Under the pieces are notes generated by a model. The model had not been told where the DNA came from and searched no databases. It saw nothing but the letters and a program-made list of their open reading frames with translations. From contig NZ_JARKMX010000001.1 in the NCBI RefSeq assembly GCF_029360705.1, positions 1,054,001-1,118,000 of the forward strand: a DNA stretch of 64,000 nucleotides. Direction: 5' to 3'. Each line of letters opens with the position of its first letter. Position 1 is the stretch's first letter. The translations under genes were made by a program, and so were the position numbers. The stretch is from Paraflavitalea pollutisoli. Its GTDB lineage: Bacteria; Bacteroidota; Bacteroidia; Chitinophagales; Chitinophagaceae. Below are positions 33,729 to 42,255 of the stretch, one piece after another.

Positions 33729-35333
33729 ATGCCTATTCGTATGACCGACGATCCACAGGATCAGCAGGATAATAGTAACGACAGCGGTGGTGGTGGCCGT
33801 TCCAATTTTCCCGGTGGTGGTGGTGGAGGCGGAGGCCTGTTTGCCTTGTTGCCACTGCTATTGGGACTATTTCGTGGAAAAGGAATACTGCTTTTATTGG
33901 TCATCGGTGTGGGTGCTTATTTCCTGCTGGGCAGGGGAGGCGGCGGTTGCAACCTCGCACAAATGGCGCAGCTGGCTACGGGAGGATTCCTCGACCCACG
34001 CCAGTTCGAAAAAGCCAACATCTACGAGCCCCTGGCCGAAGACGATACCAAGAATCCACTGCCGGAAAGTGCCAACCTGCAAAAGTTTGCTCCCGCTGTG
34101 GGCAACCAGGGCGAACAGGGTAGCTGTGTAGCCTGGAGCAGTGCATACGGCGCACGTACCATCCTCGAGTCAGCCCGTACCGGACAATCGGGCAATGCCT
34201 TGCGTTTCAGCCCCTCCTTCCTGTACAACCAGATCGGCTTACAAGGCTGCCAGGGTTCCTACATCATCCGGGCCATGGAATACATGACGAAGCAAGGCTC
34301 CGTGGCCTACGATAAATTCCCCTATACCGACCAGGACTGTACACGCCCGCCGGGTTCAGACCTCATACAGGAAGCCGGCGAGTTCAAAATGCGGGGCTTC
34401 AACCGCCTCTCACAGGGCGACCGTACAGATGCCATCGACCTGCGCGCCATCAAAGAAAACCTCGCACAGGGAGCCCCCGTTGTCATCGGCATGATGGTAG
34501 GGCCCAGCTTCATGCAGCCCATGCAGGGACGTGACCTCTGGGAGCCTGAACAAGGCGATGAATCGCAAATGGGCTTTGGTGGCCACGCTATGTGTGTGGT
34601 GGGCTATGATGACCGTCGGCACGGAGGCGCCTTTCTCCTGATGAATAGCTGGGGACCAGAGTGGGGCAACAATGGATTTGCCTGGGTACGGTACCGCGAC
34701 TTCCGGATATTCGTGCGGGAAGCGTACGGCCTCGAACCCATGAACAAGGTAGGGGCAGCCGCCAACCAGCCATTTGAATGCGAGATAGGCCTGGTGCCCG
34801 TAGCAGAAGAAAACGGTAGAATGGTGTCCAAAGGTTATGTACCCTTACGGCACAACAGTCAGAATGTTTTTGAAACGGTGAGCCCCATGCAGCCCGGTAC
34901 CCGCTTCAAAATAGAAGTGAAGAACAGTACCGAATGTTATATCTATGTGTTTGGCAAGGAAACGGATGGCACCAGCTACACGCTGTTCCCGTACCCTTCC
35001 AAAGAGGATCCCACCAAAACCAAATACTCGCCCTTCTGTGGCATCACCGGCTACCGGCTGTTCCCGAAAGACAAAAGCATGACCCCCGACAGCATTGGAA
35101 AGCGTGATGTGATGGCCGTCGTCGTGAGTAAAGAACAGATCGACTGGCATGCCCTCAATGAGCAGATCAGCCGCAATCCCTCCTCCGATTATGCTTCGCG
35201 GTTCGACAATGCCTTAACGCGCAAACTTATCCGGGACGTAAAATTTGATCATACCGGTAACGGCAATATCCACTTTAATGCCGGTGGGGCCGACAACCAA
35301 ATGGTAGCGTTCATCATAGAAGTAACCAAATAA
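33729..35333 (+). CDS. Membrane-anchored papain-like cysteine peptidase (C1) with DUF4384 domain
   Basis: A 534-residue protein with three parts. The first ~70 residues are a Gly-rich, polar cytoplasmic tail (SNDSGGGGRSNFPGGGG) and a membrane helix (ILLLLVIGVGAYFLL). Residues ~100-335 are a papain domain: oxyanion Gln127, nucleophile Cys133 in QGSCVAW, His286 in GGHAMCVVGYDD and Asn306 in LLMNSWGPEWG. The C-terminal ~165 residues resemble DUF4384 (ECYIYVFGKETDGTSYTLFPYP). With the helix as an anchor, the peptidase would face the periplasm, where C1 peptidases of Bacteroidota are often seen. The substrate is unknown. It is followed after 19 bases by a periplasmic thioredoxin, consistent with co-transcription and a redox-active or disulfide-bearing target; that link is inference. 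Confidence 0.9.
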   Translation: MPIRMTDDPQDQQDNSNDSGGGGRSNFPGGGGGGGGLFALLPLLLGLFRGKGILLLLVIGVGAYFLLGRGGGGCNLAQMAQLATGGFLDPRQFEKANIYEPLAEDDTKNPLPESANLQKFAPAVGNQGEQGSCVAWSSAYGARTILESARTGQSGNALRFSPSFLYNQIGLQGCQGSYIIRAMEYMTKQGSVAYDKFPYTDQDCTRPPGSDLIQEAGEFKMRGFNRLSQGDRTDAIDLRAIKENLAQGAPVVIGMMVGPSFMQPMQGRDLWEPEQGDESQMGFGGHAMCVVGYDDRRHGGAFLLMNSWGPEWGNNGFAWVRYRDFRIFVREAYGLEPMNKVGAAANQPFECEIGLVPVAEENGRMVSKGYVPLRHNSQNVFETVSPMQPGTRFKIEVKNSTECYIYVFGKETDGTSYTLFPYPSKEDPTKTKYSPFCGITGYRLFPKDKSMTPDSIGKRDVMAVVVSKEQIDWHALNEQISRNPSSDYASRFDNALTRKLIRDVKFDHTGNGNIHFNAGGADNQMVAFIIEVTK

Positions 35334-35352
35334 AACTGATAAATTCCTTTAC

Positions 35353-35850
35353 ATGAAACAAGTATCCGTACTGGTATTCCTCCTCGTGGCAACAGCCAGT
35401 CTGTATGCCCAGGATATGAAAAACTTCAAGCTCTACAACCCAACAGAAGATGCCGAAAAAGCCCTTCAGCAAAAAATACAGGAAGCAGGTGCCGGCAACA
35501 AACAGGTGCTGGTGCAGATCGGTGGCAACTGGTGTGTATGGTGTGCCCGATTTCAGGAATACACCACCAAAGATGCCACCATCGATTCGCTCCTGAAAAC
35601 AGAATACGTGGTATACCACCTGAACTACAGCCCCGAAAACAAGAACGAAAAGCTATTGGCTAAATATGGCTTTCCGCAAAGGTTTGGGTTTCCAGTGTTC
35701 CTGATCCTCGATGGCAAAGGCAACCTGTTGCACATCCAGGATTCGGGCCTGCTCGAAGAAGGCAAAGGATATGACAAAAGAAAAGTGTTGGGCTTTTTCA
35801 ACAATTGGACAGCCAAAGCGATCAACCCCGCTACCTACAAGCAGCAATAA
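35353..35850 (+). CDS. Periplasmic thioredoxin-family protein
   Basis: A 165-residue exported protein: signal peptide ending in LYAQ, then a thioredoxin-like domain with active-site C-V-W-C (Cys61, Cys64) in GGNWCVWCARF and the cis-Pro region FGFPVFLILDGKGN. The CVWC and longer insertions place it with the thioredoxin_7/DUF255-like group (DsbD-C or thioredoxin-fold reductases) rather than canonical TrxA. It probably reduces or isomerises disulfides outside the cytoplasm. It overlaps the operon made of the peptidase and DUF4442 genes, the next start following two bases after its stop codon. No dedicated electron donor (DsbD/CcdA) is near. Confidence 0.88.
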   Translation: MKQVSVLVFLLVATASLYAQDMKNFKLYNPTEDAEKALQQKIQEAGAGNKQVLVQIGGNWCVWCARFQEYTTKDATIDSLLKTEYVVYHLNYSPENKNEKLLAKYGFPQRFGFPVFLILDGKGNLLHIQDSGLLEEGKGYDKRKVLGFFNNWTAKAINPATYKQQ

Positions 35851-35851
35851 T

Positions 35852-36337
35852 ATGAGCAATAACGCACAGGAATTTATCACGCTGATGAAGCATCCGCTGA
35901 AAAGTCGGTTCTTTCTCCTGATGAAATTGCCCGCCGCCTTTTTTTCCGGTGTACGCATCATGGAAGTATCGGAAAAAGGGTGCAAGGTCACCGTACCCTA
36001 CCGCTGGTTTACGAGAAATCCCTTTCGCTCCACCTATTTCGCCTGCCTCTCCATGGCAGCCGAATTGTCGACCGGCGCATTGGCGATGATGCAGCTCTAC
36101 AAACGTACCCCATCGGTATCCATGCTGATCGTAAAAATGGAATCCAGTTATCTCAAAAAGGCCACCAATATCACCACTTTTCAGTGTGAAGATGGATACG
36201 CCTTGCGCGAAGTGGTGGAACGGGCCATCGCAACCGGTGAAGGACAAACACTCGTAACACGCAGCTCCGGCTTCAACGAGCAGGGCGAATCGGTGGCAGA
36301 GTTTCTCTTCACCTGGTCATTTAAAGTAAAACGATGA
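35852..36337 (+). CDS. DUF4442 hotdog-fold protein
   Basis: A 161-residue cytoplasmic protein. The ATG at 35852 starts one base after the thioredoxin stop codon; a longer frame upstream only reads through thioredoxin out of frame and is not used. The pattern (SGVRIMEVSEKGCKVTVPYRWFTRNPFRSTYFACLSMAAELSTGALA) is that of DUF4442, a 4-hydroxybenzoyl-CoA thioesterase-like hotdog family, with central helix residues AAELSTG. Family members are thought to be acyl-CoA thioesterase relatives, but no activity is established for this one. It shares a transcript with thioredoxin and probably the peptidase upstream. Confidence 0.85.
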   Translation: MSNNAQEFITLMKHPLKSRFFLLMKLPAAFFSGVRIMEVSEKGCKVTVPYRWFTRNPFRSTYFACLSMAAELSTGALAMMQLYKRTPSVSMLIVKMESSYLKKATNITTFQCEDGYALREVVERAIATGEGQTLVTRSSGFNEQGESVAEFLFTWSFKVKR

Positions 36338-36443
36338 CCGTGCGAACATTAACGAGCGCTTTGCACAACATTGCTTGCCCGATAGGGTTATAAGAAAGGA
36401 ACGATCCGTACAGACGACATTCAAAAACAGAAATCAGAACAAG

Positions 36444-37847
36444 ATGAAAATTGCTTTCCATGGAGCCGCCCGCACAGTTACCGGCTCAAAACATTTGCTC
36501 ACACTAACCAATGGTAAGAAATACCTGCTCGATTGTGGCATGTTCCAAGGCATGGGTACCGAAACCGATACCCTGAACAAAACCTGGGGATTCGATCCCC
36601 GCGAAGTCGACTTCCTGATCCTGTCACACGCGCACATCGACCACAGTGGTCTTATTCCTAAACTGGTCAAGGATGGCTTCGACGGGAAGATATTCTCTAC
36701 ACCCGCCACGAAAGAACTGGCGGGCCTGCTGCTCGAAGATTCAGCCGGTATCCAGGAAAGCGATGTGAAATACGCCAACAAGAAAAGGGCCGTGGAAGGC
36801 CTGCCCTATATAGAGCCCCTATATACAAAAGAACATGCCTGGGAAGCCATGGGGCTTTTTGTGACCGTAGAGTATGAGCGCTGGCATACCATCGATGAAT
36901 TTGTAGAGGTGATGTATACCGATGCAGGCCATATTATTGGCAGTGCAGCCGTGCACCTGCGCATCAAAGAGAACGGCAAAACCACCAGCCTCACCTTCAG
37001 CGGTGATGTAGGCAGGTTCCGGGATGTAATCCTCAAGTCGCCGGCAAAGTTTCCGCAGGCAGATTATATCCTGCTCGAATCGACGTATGGCAACAGCTTG
37101 CACGATGTACACATCACAACGCCCGACCAGCTCCTGCAGTGGATCGAAAAGACCTGCCTGCAGAAAAAAGGCAAGCTGATCATGCCGGCATTCAGTGTGG
37201 GCCGTACCCAGGAGTTGCTGTACGCCCTCAATCAACTCGAACTGGAAAACAGACTGCCAAAGCTGGATTACTTTGTCGACAGTCCGCTGAGCATAGAAGT
37301 AACGGAACTGTTGAAGAAATATCCGCAATACTTCAATAAGCACATCCAAAAGATATTGCAAACCGATAGTGACCCATTTGCCTTCACCGGATTGAAATAT
37401 GTCAAAACAGTCGATCAGTCTAAACTGCTCAACTTCCGCAACGAACCCTGCGTGATCATCTCCGCCAGCGGTATGGCAGAAGCGGGCCGTGTAAAACACC
37501 ATATCAGCAACAACATCGAGAATAGCCGTAATACGATACTGCTGACCGGTTATTGTGAACCCACCTCGTTGGGCGGCCGCCTGATGGCAGGAGCCCGGGA
37601 AGTAGGCATCTTTGGCGTACGCCATGAAGTGAACGCAGAGATAGGATCCATTCGCAGCATGAGCGCACACGGCGATTATGAAGACCTCAGCCAGTTCCTG
37701 GCCAGTCAGGACCCACGCGAAGTGAAAAAGCTATTCCTGGTGCATGGCGAATACGATGTACAACAACAATTCAAACAGCGCCTGGTGAAGAAAGGATTCC
37801 ACGACGTACAAATTCCCGCCCGCCACGATGAAATCGGATTAGGTTAA
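36444..37847 (+). CDS. MBL-fold metallo-hydrolase with beta-CASP domain (RNA-processing type)
   Basis: A 467-residue metallo-beta-lactamase fold protein. The ATG at 36444 begins MKIAFHGAARTVTGSKHLL, the standard start of this family; an ATG at 36375 only adds a weak leader. Zinc ligands are His62, His64, Asp66 and His67 in SHAHIDHSG, with DAGHIIGSA and the beta-CASP insertion (~200-340: ILLESTYGN, MPAFSVGRTQELLYAL, YFVDSPLSIEVTE). The C-terminal RMMBL part holds HISNNIENSRNTILLTGYC and VHGEYDVQQQF. Homologues are CPSF-73-like nucleases; RNA hydrolysis is the usual proposal but was not shown for this bacterial group. The gene ends at a terminator. Confidence 0.93.
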   Translation: MKIAFHGAARTVTGSKHLLTLTNGKKYLLDCGMFQGMGTETDTLNKTWGFDPREVDFLILSHAHIDHSGLIPKLVKDGFDGKIFSTPATKELAGLLLEDSAGIQESDVKYANKKRAVEGLPYIEPLYTKEHAWEAMGLFVTVEYERWHTIDEFVEVMYTDAGHIIGSAAVHLRIKENGKTTSLTFSGDVGRFRDVILKSPAKFPQADYILLESTYGNSLHDVHITTPDQLLQWIEKTCLQKKGKLIMPAFSVGRTQELLYALNQLELENRLPKLDYFVDSPLSIEVTELLKKYPQYFNKHIQKILQTDSDPFAFTGLKYVKTVDQSKLLNFRNEPCVIISASGMAEAGRVKHHISNNIENSRNTILLTGYCEPTSLGGRLMAGAREVGIFGVRHEVNAEIGSIRSMSAHGDYEDLSQFLASQDPREVKKLFLVHGEYDVQQQFKQRLVKKGFHDVQIPARHDEIGLG

Positions 37848-37881
37848 CACGCAATGTACTCCATGGGATATATAAACGAAA

Positions 37882-37906
37882 AAAGCTGCCTCACGGGGCA
37901 GCTTTA
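37882..37906 (+). terminator. Intrinsic terminator after the beta-CASP gene
   Basis: AAAGCTGCC, loop TCACGG, GGCAGCTTT. The 9-bp stem is perfect and 35 bases after the stop codon. Confidence 0.85.
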
Positions 37907-37964
37907 ATTACTTTACTGTGGGTCGTCAAGCGTCTTTAAATCTGTCTGTAGAATCAGATGTAAG

Positions 37965-38177
37965 TCATAAAATATTGAATAGGGTAGCCATCATAGATAT
38001 TGGTGCAGGTTTTCCTTCGAGGAGATTACTCAACTGTTCAACAAGCCTTTCATAAAATGGTTGGATCACATTGGCTACTCCGTGAAGCAGGCCTGAAACG
38101 CAGTCCACTGGCTGTTCCTGGACCATCGGTAAACAAAGATGCAGATTCTTTTTATTGCCACCTATTTTTTTCGCCAA
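37965..38177 (-). CDS. Possible small protein, 70 aa (doubtful)
   Basis: An open minus frame with MAKKIGGNKKNLHLCLPMVQE at its start and a Leu-rich core (FYERLVEQLSNLLEGKP). It has no signal peptide and I do not recognise it. The only support is a plausible amino-acid mix; no promoter box was found and it sits in a region of scattered hairpins, so it may be a relic or chance frame. Confidence 0.25.
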   Translation of the reverse strand: MAKKIGGNKKNLHLCLPMVQEQPVDCVSGLLHGVANVIQPFYERLVEQLSNLLEGKPAPISMMATLFNIL

Positions 38178-38260
38178 ACAGTGGCTGAACGCCGTTTTTC
38201 GGAAATACCCTGCCGTTCGCTCGACAATATACCGTCCACTCGCCGTTTTCCGGCATACCT

Positions 38261-38296
38261 AAAAAGCAACAACCGAACCTTGAGGGTTCGGCTGTT
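38261..38296 (-). terminator. Orphan minus-strand terminator-like hairpin
   Basis: On the minus strand AACAGCCGAACC pairs with GGTTCGGTTGTT, with one mismatch, around CTCAA, and GCTTTTT follows. The nearest minus gene ends over 450 bases upstream and already has a terminator. Confidence 0.5.
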
Positions 38297-38454
38297 ACCA
38301 ATGAAATCCTGGGGGATTAAGATGAGTAAAGGCTGGAGCATTTACCCATTAGTTTTCATACTGTACGGACTTCATTTTGCTGTGTAACTAAAAGTATAGA
38401 GTATAACCGTCGCAATAAATCAGTTTGATAAAATCAGTTTGTTTAAGGCTTACC

Positions 38455-38600
38455 CGTTCATTCCCCCTTTTCCCTTTCTCATTGCTGTCTCTAGGTGCCT
38501 CGTTGCCTCTTGTTGCCTTCTCTCAGCCTTCTCGCCTTCCCTTTGCCTCTCTGCCTTTCCCCTCGTTGCCTTGCTGCCTTTCTGCCTCGTTGCCTTTTCG
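38455..38600. repeat. Pyrimidine-rich degenerate repeats of GCCTCGTTGCCT
   Basis: The plus strand is nearly all C and T with recurring TTGCC and GCCT words. The exact 12-mer GCCTCGTTGCCT occurs at 38497-38508 and 38584-38595, with close variants between. The minus strand is purine-rich (AGGCAACGAGGC). Such tracts can form triplex or slip-strand DNA. Similar AAGGCAACGAGGC words occur in some Chitinophagaceae intergenic regions, from memory. Confidence 0.65.
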
Positions 38601-38699
38601 CTGATACAAAGGTGTAAAATGAACCGGAGGACTGGAAGTTTTTTAGCGTATCAACCGCAAAAGGCCGGTGAAACCGCCCCTTTTGTCGATAAATGGAAA

Positions 38700-38723
38700 C
38701 GCCAGTATCGGGTGATACTGGCG
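38700..38723 (-). terminator. Terminator-like hairpin after the LytTR gene
   Basis: CGCCAGTATC, loop GGGT, GATACTGGCG: a perfect 10-bp stem about 30 bases after the LytTR stop. On the minus strand only a short TTTCC follows, so termination may be partial. Confidence 0.6.
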
Positions 38724-38754
38724 TAACTATGTTAATCTGTTGAAAATTATCGTG

Positions 38755-39444
38755 TTAAATGATGTTGAGGCGCTTCATCACCTCGTTGCGGTGCGCTTTA
38801 CTGATAGGGATCTCGTTGCCCTTGATATACAAATCGTTCTCCCGGATATCGTCGATCTTGGAGATATTGATGATATAGGAGCGATGCACCTTGATAAAGC
38901 TGATCCTGTTCACTTTTTCTTCCAGGTTCTTGATCGTATTGTGGGTCACATACTTTTTATCGCCCGTCACAAACTTCACATAATCGCCCATACTTTCAAT
39001 ATACAGGATATCGTCGTTGTTGAGACGCACCAGCTTCCCCTCACTTTTGATGAAGATATGGTCCGAGGCCGTAGCCGCAATATTGTTCTCCGGGGCCGTC
39101 GTGATCTTCTGCAGCGATTCCTGGAAGCGTTGGTAGGTAAAAGGCTTCTTCAGGAAATCAGTCACATTGTATTCAAAGGCATCATACGCATATTCCGATT
39201 TCGAAGTGGTGAGCACCACCTTCGGGAAATAGGCCAGTTGATCGAGCAGTTCAAAACCGGTAGCACCCGGCATCTCCACATCGAGAAAAAGCAGGTCTAC
39301 CGAATGTTGGTTGAGATACACCAACGCCTCGGCCACATTGGGAAAATGAGCCAGTACCTCGATTTGTCCACTCTTTTCACAACACTTTGTCAGGTAGTCG
39401 GCGGCCACCTGCAGGTCTTCAACGATCACGCATTTCAAATTCAT
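38755..39444 (-). CDS. LytTR-family response regulator
   Basis: Transcription factor output of a phosphorelay. Residues 1-~115 are a receiver domain with Asp55 as phosphoacceptor (LLFLDVEMPG), the acidic pair in VIVEDLQ and Lys in DFLKKPF. Residues ~130-229 are a LytTR DNA-binding domain (DHIFIKSEGKLVRLNNDDILYIESMGDYV, TIKNLEEKV, FIKVHRSYIINI, ISKAHRNEVMKRL). It overlaps the upstream Hpt gene by four bases (ATGA), so the two are translated together. The divergent hybrid kinase 79 bases beyond the Hpt start is the likely source of phosphate. Target genes are unknown. Confidence 0.95.
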   Translation of the reverse strand: MNLKCVIVEDLQVAADYLTKCCEKSGQIEVLAHFPNVAEALVYLNQHSVDLLFLDVEMPGATGFELLDQLAYFPKVVLTTSKSEYAYDAFEYNVTDFLKKPFTYQRFQESLQKITTAPENNIAATASDHIFIKSEGKLVRLNNDDILYIESMGDYVKFVTGDKKYVTHNTIKNLEEKVNRISFIKVHRSYIINISKIDDIRENDLYIKGNEIPISKAHRNEVMKRLNII

Positions 39445-39845
39445 AGAGGATTGGCATTAAAATCTTTCAACTTGCGGTATTCTTTGTCAAGGATCAATTT
39501 CCCTTCTTCGAGCAGCGATAGCAATTGTTTGTAATCGGATTTGAGTGTTTCCGTTTCCTCGGCCCGGTTGCAGGCGTCTTCAAAGACCGCACAGCTTTGC
39601 TGAATATCGGTAAGCCCCACAAAGCCAAAGGCTGGTTTGATCTTATGCACCCCTCTCCGCAGGTCTGCCACACTGCCATTGCCATAGGCCGCCTGAATGG
39701 CATCCACATCCTCATCGTAATGCTGCAGGGTCACGCCAAACACCTCTTCTATATAAGGGTAATCGTCGGCGTACAAGCTAAACAGGTAGTCGCTGTTTAT
39801 TTTTTCATTGAAAATGAACTGCTTAGATAGGGTGATTGGGTTCAT
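39441..39845 (-). CDS. Histidine phosphotransfer (Hpt) protein
   Basis: Cytoplasmic phosphotransfer protein of 134 residues. The ATG at 39845 is chosen (MNPITLSKQF); the frame extends to 39902 but that part has no helical pattern. The four-helix Hpt fold is marked by VADLRRGVHKIKPAFGFVGL with His67 as the phospho-accepting residue. It would take phosphate from the receiver of the hybrid kinase encoded divergently next door and pass it to the LytTR regulator, whose start it overlaps by four bases. The three genes thus give a full His-Asp-His-Asp chain. Whether they interact is inference from position. Confidence 0.93.
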   Translation of the reverse strand: MNPITLSKQFIFNEKINSDYLFSLYADDYPYIEEVFGVTLQHYDEDVDAIQAAYGNGSVADLRRGVHKIKPAFGFVGLTDIQQSCAVFEDACNRAEETETLKSDYKQLLSLLEEGKLILDKEYRKLKDFNANPL

Positions 39846-39925
39846 GGGAAATAGATTTTCGTTTTTTCCGTTACAGTAACAGCTGGTTGGCCCGCTGAGC
39901 AACCAACGTATAATCCAATAACTCT

Positions 39926-42061
39926 ATGAAGCAGAAATTATTATATCTGGGGTGGTCAATTTACCGGGATATTGTGTTTTCAGGTCTGCAGGAGGGCATC
40001 ACAAAAGATCAACGCAAAAAGATCATTGGCTTTAACCAGTTCATCTTGTTGGCATTGCTGGTCAACTTCTTCTCAGTGATCTCTTACTTCTACCACAAGC
40101 TATACATCAGCGCACTGATCAATATTACATCCGCTTACTTTTTCTTACTCGCTTTTTATCTCGGGTCCAGGAAAAAACTGGAGGCGGGACGTATCATTGC
40201 CGTCGTCAATCTTAACCTATACCTGATCGTGATCAGTTATATCGAAGGACTCAAGGCCGGCGAATACCTCTTTTATTTCCCCTATTTTCTCGTGCTTACC
40301 TTTGTGGTAAGTATCCGGCGCAACTCACGTGAACTCTTCATTGTATATGCCATTACCGTCATAGCGTCGCTCATTTGTCTTAAGTTATCACCCTATACCA
40401 ACAGCGTGCAGGTAATCAACGATGCACTCTATACCAGGCTGTACAGCAGTAACCTCGTGATATCGCTGTGCATGACCATCATTTTCTCTTATTCCATCCT
40501 GCGGGTCAACAAAGACAATGAGGTGGCTATCCTGCAGGAAAAGAAATTCGGCGATACCATTTTCAATACGTCACTGGATGGCGTATTCATCCTGTTTAGC
40601 CAGTCAGGTATCATCGCCAGTTGCAACAACCGCGCTCTGGAACTGTTTGACGTAAAAGAAAAGCGTGAGATCGAAGGATCACACGTAGAAAACTGGTTCG
40701 ATGAAGACCATGTACGGCAATTCAGCTCCATCGAAAAAGCGGTAGAAGACGGCGCCCAGAGCTGGCAGGGCGAATTGGCCTTTACCACCACCACCGGCCG
40801 CACCTTTCATGGTTATGTGAGTGTAGCTCCCTTCTTTTATAAAGACGTTCGGTACACGAAGATCAGTATCCTCGACGTGTCGCATGTAAAGATGACCGAG
40901 TTTGAGCTCATGAAGGCGAAAGAAAAAGCAGAAGTGGCCGCCAAGGCCAAGTCAAGGTTCCTGTCCAACATGAGCCATGAATTGCGCACACCACTCAATG
41001 GCATCATTGGCGCTTCCAACTTGCTTGTACAGGAAGAACACCTGGCCTCTCAAACACCACACCTCGATATCCTTAAGTTTTCGTCCGAGCACATGATGAT
41101 GCTCATCAACGATATCCTCGATTACAATAAGATCGAGGCGGGCAAACTCGAACTGGCCCAGGGCCCCGTCAACATCAAGCACTTCATACAACAGGTATCC
41201 ACCCAGTTCTCCTCCCAGGCCAGGGCCAGGGGGCTGGAGTTCAAGACAGATATCGATGACCGGCTGGATGCCGAATTCATTACCGATGAAACTAGGCTAA
41301 ACCAGGTGCTGAGCAACCTGCTGTCCAACGCGATCAAGTTTACCCACCAGGGTAAGATCACGCTGGCAGTGCGCAAACTATTTGCCTCCAGTACCAAGGC
41401 CACGATCCAGTTCATCGTCATGGACACCGGCATCGGCATACCCCGCAACAAGCACCGCGAGATCTTCGACACCTTTACCCAGGCCGATGTCAACACCACC
41501 CGCAAATACGGAGGTACCGGATTGGGACTGGCGATTACCAAGAAGATCGTCAACATGTTCAACAGCGACCTGCTCCTCGAAAGTGAAGAAGGAAAAGGCA
41601 GTGCTTTTCATTTTACGGTAGAACTCAAGATCAATGAAAGCCGTCAGCGCTATATCCACGAAGAGAATGTGGGCGAGTTGAAACAGCTGCCCGGCGTCCG
41701 CGTACTGATTGCCGAAGACAATCCTGTCAATATGTCGATCGCACGTCGCTTCCTCACCAAATGGGGCATCGAAGTGAGTGAGGCAGTTAATGGCCGTGAA
41801 GCGGTAGAGCAGTTCAAACGCGAATCTTACGACCTGCTGCTGATAGACCTCGAAATGCCCGAGATGGATGGCGCTTCCGCCCTGCGGGAGATCCGCAAGC
41901 TGCGGCCCGATATTCCGGTAGTTGCCTTCACGGCAGCGGTGTACGACAATATGCAGGAAGACCTGCTGCAAAAAGGATTTACCGACTTTATACACAAACC
42001 ATTTCGCCCCGGCGAACTGCACGCAAAAATATCCTGGCTCGCACCCCCGCAAAGAGCCTGA
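39926..42061 (+). CDS. Hybrid sensor histidine kinase/response regulator
   Basis: A 711-residue membrane sensor kinase. Residues ~30-200 contain about six hydrophobic helices (FILLALLVNFFSVISYFYH, AYFFLLAFYLG, LYLIVISYI, FYFPYFLVLTFVV, VITVIASLICL and one more), typical of 5TM or 7TM sensor modules. A PAS-like domain follows (~205-330), then HisKA with phospho-accepting His351 in FLSNMSHELRTPLNG, HATPase_c (NQVLSNLLSNAIKFT, VMDTGIGIP, YGGTGLGLAI) and a C-terminal receiver with Asp641 in LLIDLEMPEMDG. Because the chain ends in a receiver, a separate Hpt is needed; one is encoded divergently 80 bases away, followed by LytTR. The signal sensed is unknown. Confidence 0.94.
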   Translation: MKQKLLYLGWSIYRDIVFSGLQEGITKDQRKKIIGFNQFILLALLVNFFSVISYFYHKLYISALINITSAYFFLLAFYLGSRKKLEAGRIIAVVNLNLYLIVISYIEGLKAGEYLFYFPYFLVLTFVVSIRRNSRELFIVYAITVIASLICLKLSPYTNSVQVINDALYTRLYSSNLVISLCMTIIFSYSILRVNKDNEVAILQEKKFGDTIFNTSLDGVFILFSQSGIIASCNNRALELFDVKEKREIEGSHVENWFDEDHVRQFSSIEKAVEDGAQSWQGELAFTTTTGRTFHGYVSVAPFFYKDVRYTKISILDVSHVKMTEFELMKAKEKAEVAAKAKSRFLSNMSHELRTPLNGIIGASNLLVQEEHLASQTPHLDILKFSSEHMMMLINDILDYNKIEAGKLELAQGPVNIKHFIQQVSTQFSSQARARGLEFKTDIDDRLDAEFITDETRLNQVLSNLLSNAIKFTHQGKITLAVRKLFASSTKATIQFIVMDTGIGIPRNKHREIFDTFTQADVNTTRKYGGTGLGLAITKKIVNMFNSDLLLESEEGKGSAFHFTVELKINESRQRYIHEENVGELKQLPGVRVLIAEDNPVNMSIARRFLTKWGIEVSEAVNGREAVEQFKRESYDLLLIDLEMPEMDGASALREIRKLRPDIPVVAFTAAVYDNMQEDLLQKGFTDFIHKPFRPGELHAKISWLAPPQRA

Positions 42062-42085
42062 TCCCATTTCCCTAAAAATCCCAGG

Positions 42086-42113
42086 GCCGACCATAAATAT
42101 GGCGGCTCTTTTT
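42086..42113 (+). terminator. Terminator after the hybrid kinase gene
   Basis: GCCGACCATA and TATGGCGGC pair with one bulge and are followed by TCTTTTT. It is 25 bases after the stop codon. Confidence 0.65.
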
Positions 42114-42255
42114 CATGGCGCTACCGGTAAATAGCAGGAAGCGTGTCTATAAAAACGTTCCCGGTCGTTCTTAAGGCATCCGGCGCTTGCTTTATAGCGG
42201 GCGCAACGTATTTTAGATGCCCAAACCAAGATTGCACATCCAACCAAACTTCTAT

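Larger units (their letters stand above)
37848..38754. other. Large intergenic region, 907 bases
   Basis: No strong gene. It holds the beta-CASP gene terminator (37882-37906), a possible 70-codon minus frame (37965-38177), a minus-strand hairpin with T-run (38261-38296), a pyrimidine-rich degenerate repeat (38455-38600) and the LytTR terminator (38700-38723). Confidence 0.6.

Noticed and set aside
38455-38600. CRISPR-like array
   Set aside because: The repeats are short, degenerate and without regular spacers, and no cas gene is nearby.
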